From an uncultured Prevotellaceae bacterium (GTDB lineage: Bacteria; Bacteroidota; Bacteroidia; Bacteroidales; Bacteroidaceae): 7,791 nt of DNA. The stretch is from positions 1 to 7,791 of the forward strand of contig CACYKX010000157.1 in the NCBI GenBank assembly GCA_902775075.1, read 5' to 3'. Numbering within the stretch: position 1 is the first letter of the stretch; the number at the start of each line of letters is the position of its first letter. Shown here piece by piece: positions 1 through 6,341 of the stretch. The translations under genes and the position numbers were made by a program. The notes under the pieces were generated by a model. That model was given only the letters and a program-made list of their open reading frames with translations, searched no databases and was not told the origin of the DNA.

Positions 1-1534
1 CCAGAGCATAGGTGCCCACGATATTCTTCAGATTCTCTGTAGCTGAGGTGCGATACAAATGGATGTCCTTAGCATTACTTTGACCGTTTACATTGATCTT
101 TACACCTGTAGCTGAGCCCATATTCACATATACGATTACCAATCGCTTGCCATCTGGTGATAGATAAGCCGACCCCATTAACTTGTTGAGACTCTCTGCT
201 TGATCGGTTGCATGATCGACACGCTGATATCCCGGACGTATAAAACGGCTGAAGTTGCCTAAGACCCACAGATTTTCATTGTCTGATATGGTACCTCCTT
301 GCTTGATATCACCATAGCTTTCATGGTCATTGTCACCTTTCGCATTCATTCTCAATAAATAGAAGCGATTCTTCTGCCCCCATTTTTCCTGAGCAAATGT
401 CGTCCAATAACTCCAAGAGGCCATGTTGCCAAAGGTTAGGTCGCAATGAATCAGTTTACCCATATACAATGCGATGTCGCTATAACTTGCTGCATCATAA
501 CTTGAAGGGAATCCTGCTGTCGTGGATGGTTCTTTGTCGAGCATACTCCATTCTGTTTGATAAACGTCCAGACCATATTCCTCTGCCTTCTTTGTCACAG
601 CCTCACGTACATTCTTCAGGTCTTCGTTGGTACCAAAAGTCCAATAGCTATGTCCTGCAACAGCCTTCTGAAGGTGCTCGAGATTACCGATATAGGTCTG
701 TACATGTTCTGCATTAAAGAATGCTTCTATTTGGTTGTTAGCTCTTTTTTCCGTGCCATCCATATAGAGAGCCTTCCACTGGCATGCCTCCGGCAACAGA
801 ATCTTAGCAGAAATTCCTTGCTTTGTGATAGAAGTATTCAGTTCGCGTGCCAATTTTGCGATACTCTCATTGCTCCAAGGTGAACCTTCCTGTCCACTTG
901 TCCAGTCATACTGAGGTTCATTTACTGGATCTATCATCGTTATGTTATAGCCTTCATCTATAAAGTGCTTGGCTGTTGTCGTCAGGAAGTCTGCGAAATC
1001 TCCGAAACGGTTATCGTTAAGATTGCAGTCTTTCTCACCGGCATTGGTATATGCCTTTCCATTCTTGGTAAAATGTACAGGAGCAGAGTTTGAGAAGAGT
1101 AAGAAATGATCTACGCCATATTGTTTGGCTTGTTGCATAAAATACTGTTGTCCGGCAGACTTGGTCCAATCATAAGAGCCCTTGGCATCCAGATAGCAAT
1201 AGCCACGTCGCGTTTCATCCTCTATACCACTATTAGCACCTTGCTCTGCAGAACCGGCTCCAAGGTTGACGCGCCACATGGACAAGCCGATACCTTCAGG
1301 ATTACCATTCGCATCAAAGCTTTGACTAAAAAGCCATTTGGCTGACTTTTCCTTTTCGGAAGTACTGAAATATTTTCCTACGAAATCTGCTGTCCAGCAA
1401 TCGCTTGCACCAAAGTCAACAATTGTCTGATAGGATTTGCTGGGATTGATGGTCACATTATATGTTGACTGAGCTTGGACATTGCCTGCCATCAACATAC
1501 TAGTGAGAAGTCCCAAGAGTATATTTTTTCTCAT
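1..1534 (-). CDS. Glycoside hydrolase family 30 enzyme (endo-beta-1,6-galactanase-like), C-terminus beyond window
   Basis: Partial CDS: 511 codons are open from the ATG at 1534-1532 to the left edge with no stop. The N-terminus (MRKNILLGLLTSMLMAGNVQA) is a Sec signal peptide, probably cut after Ala21. No lipobox Cys follows, so a periplasmic or secreted enzyme is expected. The mature part starts with the GH30-type segment QTIVDFGASDCW (36-47). The predicted acid/base is Glu206 in DPVNEPQYDW (202-211), followed by QEGSPW (215-220). GHSYW lies at 294-298. The predicted nucleophile is Glu328 in YQTEWS (325-330). LGNFSRFIRPG (425-435) opens the beta-sandwich domain that accompanies the GH30 barrel, and this domain is cut by the window edge. 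The retaining two-Glu (clan A) mechanism is known for the family. The NEPQ-W-QEGSP arrangement and FSNSAP (147-152) resemble the endo-beta-1,6-galactanase branch rather than the glucosylceramidase-like or glucuronoxylanase branches, but the substrate remains an inference. It is the last visible gene of the operon, 69 bases after the SusD gene and behind a terminator-like hairpin. Confidence 0.88.
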   Translation of the reverse strand, partial: MRKNILLGLLTSMLMAGNVQAQSTYNVTINPSKSYQTIVDFGASDCWTADFVGKYFSTSEKEKSAKWLFSQSFDANGNPEGIGLSMWRVNLGAGSAEQGANSGIEDETRRGYCYLDAKGSYDWTKSAGQQYFMQQAKQYGVDHFLLFSNSAPVHFTKNGKAYTNAGEKDCNLNDNRFGDFADFLTTTAKHFIDEGYNITMIDPVNEPQYDWTSGQEGSPWSNESIAKLARELNTSITKQGISAKILLPEACQWKALYMDGTEKRANNQIEAFFNAEHVQTYIGNLEHLQKAVAGHSYWTFGTNEDLKNVREAVTKKAEEYGLDVYQTEWSMLDKEPSTTAGFPSSYDAASYSDIALYMGKLIHCDLTFGNMASWSYWTTFAQEKWGQKNRFYLLRMNAKGDNDHESYGDIKQGGTISDNENLWVLGNFSRFIRPGYQRVDHATDQAESLNKLMGSAYLSPDGKRLVIVYVNMGSATGVKINVNGQSNAKDIHLYRTSATENLKNIVGTYAL

Positions 1535-1560
1535 TGTTTCACAGATTTTATTCTTTGTAA

Positions 1561-1593
1561 GAAAAGGGACAGGACTAAAGTCGGTCCTGTCCC
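1561..1593 (-). terminator. Terminator-like hairpin between the SusD and GH30 genes (possible attenuator)
   Basis: Read on the minus strand, a perfect 10-bp inverted repeat (GGGACAGGAC, 8-nt loop CGACTTTA, GTCCTGTCCC; arms at 1584-1593 and 1566-1575) is followed at once by TTTTCTT. It begins 10 bases after the SusD stop codon and ends about 31 bases before the GH30 ATG. The GC-rich stem plus T tract is the layout of an intrinsic terminator working in the direction of the operon. On the opposite strand the hairpin is not directly followed by a T run. Since a co-oriented gene starts just downstream, partial read-through or a role in stabilising the upstream mRNA 3' end is likely. The alternative is full termination, with a separate promoter for the GH30 gene, but there is little room for one and none is evident. 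Confidence 0.75.
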
Positions 1594-1603
1594 GTGGATA
1601 TTT

Positions 1604-3220
1604 TTACTGATAGCCTACGTTCTGCTTGATAGTACCATTTGACATGGTTATCTCTGAGTTTGGTATCGCAAAAAGAAGATCACGAGGGGCTTGGAAGTTG
1701 ATACCCTTGTTACTGTTCTCCTGCTGGTTGGTTGTCTCGTATGGGTCGGTTGACTCTTGTGTGTTATACTTCACGAATGTTCCGTTTGGTCCCATCAGAT
1801 GTTCCATCATGGTCTTGCCATCATCCATCTTCCAACGACGGATATCGTCAAGACGGGTACCTTCGAGAGCTAACTCTAGTCTGCGCTCTGTACGAATGGC
1901 ATCGCGCAATGCTTTTCCGGTAGAGGTGACACTACTCAATCCTACACGATGACGAACTTCATTCAAAGCCCATTGTGCTTCTGTATCTTTATTGAGTGCA
2001 TTTTCTACCTCGGCATACATCAGCAATACTTCGGCATAACGGAGTAGACGGATGTTCAATGGATTGTGAGCTGCGTCGTATGGACTTGGACGTTTGGCTA
2101 CAGGGATATAGAGTTTCATGTTGCAACGACCTGACTTATGCTTGCTGGCTGAGATTGGATAAGGATTGTCTTTATTCCATGTATCGTCACCAGGAACTTC
2201 TGTCTGTCCATCGTGAAGGATGGTATATTTCAGTCGTACGGCGTCACCTGCTTTGATGAAGGCATTCTCCAAATCACTTGTAGGAAGGCCCCACGACCAA
2301 CCGGAGTCATCACGAGAGCCTACTACTACAGAATAACGTTCGCCCAAACTGTACTGGGTGTCGTTGCTGGTCTGTATCTCGAAAAGACTTTCGGCGTTGT
2401 TATTATAATCGATATTCCATACTTTGCCGAAATCATCCATCAACTTATACTCTGGTGTGCCACTGGCGTATGCTCCTCTGCAGGTAAGTTCTTGCAAAAG
2501 AGGCTCGGCTTCTTGATATTTGCCTTGGTATAGATATGCTTTTGCTAAAAATCCTTTGGCTGCACCACTTGTTGCGCGACCCATATCGGCATCGCTATAC
2601 TCTGACTTTTTTGGAAGGTCGGCAATGGCGTCCTTGAAATCTTGCTCTATCTGAGCGTATGTTTCTTCAGTTGTGGCACGTGTGACGCCCTGTATCTCTG
2701 ACGGCATCTTCAAAGAAAGGGTAAGTGGTACGCCTCCGAAGTTCTTCACTAAATCAAAATAGTAGAAGCCTCTAAGAAACTTAGCCTCAGCTATCAAACG
2801 TTTCTGATACTTTTCATCATTGAAGGTAACCTTGGAAATCTTATCGATAGCGATATTACACTGGGTGATTCCTTTGTAACGGTATTGCCAGAAGTTCTGG
2901 CAAGCATTACCGAGATCTATCGTATTACCGGTAAACTGGGCTGCCGGACGATAGTCTCCTGGATCTTGGGTTGTATTTCCCATCCATTCGTCATCGGTAA
3001 CCATGTTGCACATGTTGTAAAACTTGTAAATCTGCCACCAGTCACGGCCGTCAAGGAAGTTGTAACATCCGGTAATCTGCTTATCGCACTCTTCCTCTAC
3101 CGTGAAATAGTTTGCCATATCTTGTTGTCCACGAATTGGTTCGTCTAAGAAATCGGAACATGATGTCATGCTCATCGTAAGAGCTGACGCCAATGTCAAA
3201 CCTATGATATATCTTTTCAT
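1604..3220 (-). CDS. SusD/RagB-family outer-membrane glycan-binding lipoprotein
   Basis: Complete 538-residue protein, a usual SusD-family length. The N-terminus has a lipoprotein signal peptide with Cys21 (TMSMTSC), followed by SDFLDE, an acidic stretch typical of surface-exported Bacteroidota lipoproteins. Family hallmarks in order: EAKFLRGFYYFDLVKNFGG (145-163) in the N-terminal helical region; a TPR-like helix pair near AKAYLYQGKYQEAEPLL (226-242); RLLRYAEVLLMYAEVEN (391-407); RTERRLELALEGTRLDDIRRW (443-463); and the C-terminal AIP-SEI-----IKQN-GY pattern (518-537). Known SusD proteins form a lid over their SusC partner and help bind the glycan. Aromatics such as Trp61-Trp62 and Trp308/Trp310 are candidates for sugar stacking, but this is a guess without a structure. 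The gene lies 57 bases after the SusC gene, the standard pairing. The ATG at 3220-3218 is supported by the signal peptide starting there (MKRYIIG). The upstream region is AT-rich with no clear Shine-Dalgarno sequence, common in Bacteroidota. Confidence 0.97.
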   Translation of the reverse strand: MKRYIIGLTLASALTMSMTSCSDFLDEPIRGQQDMANYFTVEEECDKQITGCYNFLDGRDWWQIYKFYNMCNMVTDDEWMGNTTQDPGDYRPAAQFTGNTIDLGNACQNFWQYRYKGITQCNIAIDKISKVTFNDEKYQKRLIAEAKFLRGFYYFDLVKNFGGVPLTLSLKMPSEIQGVTRATTEETYAQIEQDFKDAIADLPKKSEYSDADMGRATSGAAKGFLAKAYLYQGKYQEAEPLLQELTCRGAYASGTPEYKLMDDFGKVWNIDYNNNAESLFEIQTSNDTQYSLGERYSVVVGSRDDSGWSWGLPTSDLENAFIKAGDAVRLKYTILHDGQTEVPGDDTWNKDNPYPISASKHKSGRCNMKLYIPVAKRPSPYDAAHNPLNIRLLRYAEVLLMYAEVENALNKDTEAQWALNEVRHRVGLSSVTSTGKALRDAIRTERRLELALEGTRLDDIRRWKMDDGKTMMEHLMGPNGTFVKYNTQESTDPYETTNQQENSNKGINFQAPRDLLFAIPNSEITMSNGTIKQNVGYQ

Positions 3221-3277
3221 AATCTTATGCTTTATTTAGATGATGATGTCTTTATATATAATAATGTGTATACTCGA
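3221..3277 (-). other. AT-rich spacer between the SusC and SusD genes
   Basis: This 57-base gap contains runs of A and T (for example TTATTATATATAAAG on the minus strand). I see no stable hairpin with a T tract, no TAnnTTTG-type Bacteroidota promoter element and no clear Shine-Dalgarno sequence. This fits simple co-transcription of the pair and an AT-rich leader for translation of the SusD gene. Confidence 0.5.
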
Positions 3278-6200
3278 TTAGAAACTTAAGTTCAAACCGA
3301 AGAGGACGGTACGTGGGTTAGGATAACCGTTGTAGTCGATACCTGCCTCTGTTACGCTTCTACCCATAGATGCTGTCTCTGGATCTGCACCGGAATATTT
3401 GGTGATGGTAAAGAGGTTCTGTGCTGATACTGAGAGGCGCAGAGACATCTTATTGTTAAACCATTTCTTAGGCATGGTGTAACCGATCTGGAGCAACTTG
3501 CAACGGAAATATGATCCGTCTTCTACGAAGAAATCGCTTACTCGTTTGTAGTTCATATTGGCATCGTTGACAGAGAGACGAGGATATTCGGCTCCGGTAT
3601 TGTCTGCACGCCAGGTCTTATTATAAGTACCGGCATATACATTCTGACCATCGGTACCGGCATAGCGTCCCTTGTTGAGGTTGAACACGTCATTGCCTAC
3701 TGTGCCGTAGAAGTTGGCTATCAAATCGAAACCTCTCCAAGCTGCATTGAGATTGAAACCGATCATGAGGTCTGGGAATGGATTACCGATATATGTTTTA
3801 TCGTTGGCATCTATCACACCATCATGGTTCAGGTCGACGAAACGGAGGTCTCCAGGTTGTGCATTTGCCTGAAGTGGCTTTCCGTGCTCATTGGTATATG
3901 ATTTCACCTCAGTTTCATTTTGGAAGATTCCGTCTGTTACATAACCATAGAATTGACTCAAAGACTCGCCCTCTGCATTGCGGACGATATAATCTCCACT
4001 GAAACCACCTGTCCAGATATAGTCACCATTCAGTTTTATGGCTTTGTTCTTTACCTGTGAGAGGTTCAAACCTACACCGTAGGTAAGATCTTGAATCTGG
4101 TCATTCCAGTTGAAACCTAATTCCCAACCTGTTGCTTTCATCTTACCGACATTCTCCCACATCTGACCGTTCCACATCGGGTAGCCTAAGATTAGAAGGT
4201 TGTCTTTCTTCATCAACATGTCGTGTGAGGTCTTCTGGAAATAATCGGCTGTAATCTTCAAGCGATTTTTAAGGACGGCTAGGTCTAGACCTACATTCCA
4301 GTCTTCTACGGTTTCCCACTTCAGATTACTATTACCGATACCGCTGACAGTAGAACCTACGATACGAGTAGGTGTTGTTCCAAATACATACTCTGTTGTT
4401 CCTATAGAACTAAGATAGGCAGAGTTGTCGATATTCTGATTACCTACCTTACCCCAACCAGCACGAAGTTTGATATCATCGAAGATCTTCTGATTCTTCA
4501 TAAACTCTTCGCTTGTCAATCGCCAAGCTCCTGATATTGATGGGAAGGTTGCCCACTTATTGTCCTTAGAGAACTTAGAAGAGCCATCGACACGCACAGC
4601 TGCTGTGAGGTAATACTTCTCATCATAGTTGTACATCACACGACCTAGATATGAGATCAAAGAGGTGAAGCTGTCTGTACCTGATGCCGCAGGGTTCTTG
4701 GTACCAGAACTTGGATAACGCAAGGTTGCGTCATTGTTCGGGATGTTCTCGGAATAAGCTTGTGCCCAATAGTCTTGGAAACGCTCCATGGTGTAACCGC
4801 CCATCAAGTTTAGATTATGCTTCTTGTTGATGGTTGTCATATAGTTGACGGTATTGGTCCAGTTCCAATCTACCCAGTTTTCCATCTTTCGGGTAGCATT
4901 ATTGTTCTGGTTCTGCTCTAGATTGTCGATGAAGAAGTTGACATTGAAATTGTCGGTTCTACGGAAACGGGCATTCAAGCCGAACTGTGACTTAAGGGTC
5001 AGACCCTTGATTGGGGTCAAGCTGATGTATGGAGTAGCCAACAGACCATACTCACTAGCACCTGAATCCATACGGGCCATTGAAGCTACCGGGTTCCACT
5101 CTTGGTTATTGTGAGAACGTGCATAGTTGCTATATGGATTGCTCGTCCACTCGCTCTTGTCGAGCATGACTGGAGTTGTAGGATCCATAGACATGATGGC
5201 GCCCATCAATCCAGGGGTATCATCCCACTGTTCATAACGAGGAGTGAAATCTACACCGGCCTTCACAATCTTATTGAAGTTGTACTCTGTAGAGAAACGG
5301 GCTGATAGTTTCTGCCACTGACCTACCTTATACTGGGAATCTTGTTTATAGTAACCGATGCTACCTGAATAGATAACTTTATCGGTACCACCTGAGAAGG
5401 AAAGGTCGTAGTTCTGCTGTATAGCAATGTCTTTGATACATTCGTCCCACCAATCGGTATAGACATCGGTACTTCCTTTGAAAGGAGATACGTTGCCGTC
5501 ATTGGTATAACGGGCATCAAACACTTGTTTGTATTCTTGTGAGTCTGCCATCTTCTGCTTCTTCAAGGTCTGAAGACCTACTGTTGCAGTAACATTAAAT
5601 TTGGCATCACCTTTCTTTCCTTTCTTTGTCGTAATCAATACGACACCATTAGAAGCACGAGTACCGTAAATAGCTGATGCTGATGCATCCTTCAACACCT
5701 GCATACTCTCGATATCGTTTTGGTTGAGGAAATTGATATTGGTTCCTACCGGCATTCCATCTACGACATAGAGTGGATCGGAACCGTTGACTGTGGTGAC
5801 ACCACGAATGATGACACGAGGAGATGAACCCGGACCTCCGGCACCACTAATCTGGACACCATTCACCTGTCCTTGGAGGGCATTCATTACATTACCTGTA
5901 GAGAGCTTTTCCAACTTCTCTCCCTTGATTGCAGAGATGGAACTGGTTAGGTCGCCTTTCTTCACCTGACCATAACCGATAACAACGACCTCGTTCAAAT
6001 CGTTAGCATCATCCTTTAGGGTGAAATTAATTTGAGAACGGTCGCCTATCTTTACCGACTGATTTGCCATACCTACGTAAGACACTTCGAGGATAGCATT
6101 CTTGTCGGCATTGATGACGTATTTACCATCCATGTCTGTCACAGCACCATTACTTGTACCCTTCACTTTTACGAATGCACCAATAATAGGCTCGTTGTTA

Positions 6201-6295
6201 CTATCCACGACAGTACCTGTGACCTTGACGCTCTGTGCATTTATCGTCAAAGCAAAACTCGTAGCCATGGCAGCTAGAATATATTTCTTATTCAT
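3278..6295 (-). CDS. SusC/RagA-family TonB-dependent outer-membrane glycan transporter
   Basis: Complete 1005-residue protein, the normal size for the family. The signal peptide is MNKKYILAAMATSFALTINA, with cleavage probable after Ala20. Residues about 23-95 form the carboxypeptidase-regulatory-like beta-sandwich (VTGTVVDSNNEPIIGAFVKV, 25-44; TDMDGKYVI, 53-61). A TonB-box-like segment EVVVIGYG (102-109) follows, then the plug domain at about 112-230, with PLYVVDGMPV (174-183) and the SusC signature GTRASNGVVLITTKKGK (211-227). The rest is the 22-strand-type barrel, ending in an aromatic C-terminus (LNLSF). An EF-hand-like loop DLNHDGVIDAND lies at 821-832. Known role: import of oligosaccharides across the outer membrane with its SusD lid, powered by TonB-ExbBD. 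No STN domain for anti-sigma signalling is seen at the N-terminus, so it looks like a pure transporter. The start is set by the signal peptide. The gene lies 46 bases after the binding lipoprotein gene and 57 bases before the SusD gene. No frameshift or break is visible. Confidence 0.98.
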   Translation of the reverse strand: MNKKYILAAMATSFALTINAQSVKVTGTVVDSNNEPIIGAFVKVKGTSNGAVTDMDGKYVINADKNAILEVSYVGMANQSVKIGDRSQINFTLKDDANDLNEVVVIGYGQVKKGDLTSSISAIKGEKLEKLSTGNVMNALQGQVNGVQISGAGGPGSSPRVIIRGVTTVNGSDPLYVVDGMPVGTNINFLNQNDIESMQVLKDASASAIYGTRASNGVVLITTKKGKKGDAKFNVTATVGLQTLKKQKMADSQEYKQVFDARYTNDGNVSPFKGSTDVYTDWWDECIKDIAIQQNYDLSFSGGTDKVIYSGSIGYYKQDSQYKVGQWQKLSARFSTEYNFNKIVKAGVDFTPRYEQWDDTPGLMGAIMSMDPTTPVMLDKSEWTSNPYSNYARSHNNQEWNPVASMARMDSGASEYGLLATPYISLTPIKGLTLKSQFGLNARFRRTDNFNVNFFIDNLEQNQNNNATRKMENWVDWNWTNTVNYMTTINKKHNLNLMGGYTMERFQDYWAQAYSENIPNNDATLRYPSSGTKNPAASGTDSFTSLISYLGRVMYNYDEKYYLTAAVRVDGSSKFSKDNKWATFPSISGAWRLTSEEFMKNQKIFDDIKLRAGWGKVGNQNIDNSAYLSSIGTTEYVFGTTPTRIVGSTVSGIGNSNLKWETVEDWNVGLDLAVLKNRLKITADYFQKTSHDMLMKKDNLLILGYPMWNGQMWENVGKMKATGWELGFNWNDQIQDLTYGVGLNLSQVKNKAIKLNGDYIWTGGFSGDYIVRNAEGESLSQFYGYVTDGIFQNETEVKSYTNEHGKPLQANAQPGDLRFVDLNHDGVIDANDKTYIGNPFPDLMIGFNLNAAWRGFDLIANFYGTVGNDVFNLNKGRYAGTDGQNVYAGTYNKTWRADNTGAEYPRLSVNDANMNYKRVSDFFVEDGSYFRCKLLQIGYTMPKKWFNNKMSLRLSVSAQNLFTITKYSGADPETASMGRSVTEAGIDYNGYPNPRTVLFGLNLSF

Positions 6296-6341
6296 AATGA
6301 TTCTTATCTAATGTTTGATTGAATGATTTGTATTCTTCTAT
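6296..6341 (-). other. Short AT-rich spacer before the SusC gene
   Basis: The 46-base gap separates the binding-lipoprotein stop from the SusC ATG. On the minus strand it is A-rich (AACATTAGATAAGAATCATT just before the ATG), with no terminator hairpin, no clear promoter element and no strong Shine-Dalgarno sequence. The short spacing supports transcription of the SusC gene from the same message as the gene before it. Confidence 0.5.

Noticed and set aside
75..269. Short minus-strand open frame of 64 codons
   Set aside because: It overlaps the GH30 reading frame in another frame. The GH30 frame here reads a good family beta-sandwich (LGNFSRFIRPG nearby), so the short frame is a shadow.
397..883. 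Two overlapping plus-strand open frames antisense to the GH30 gene
   Set aside because: Both overlap the catalytic region of the GH30 enzyme, including the nucleophile segment. Their translations resemble no family and look like shadow frames.
6296..6328. Seven-base direct repeat (AATGATT at 6296-6302 and 6322-6328) before the SusC gene
   Set aside because: It is too short and AT-rich to stand out from chance in this spacer, and it is not accompanied by any promoter or operator pattern.
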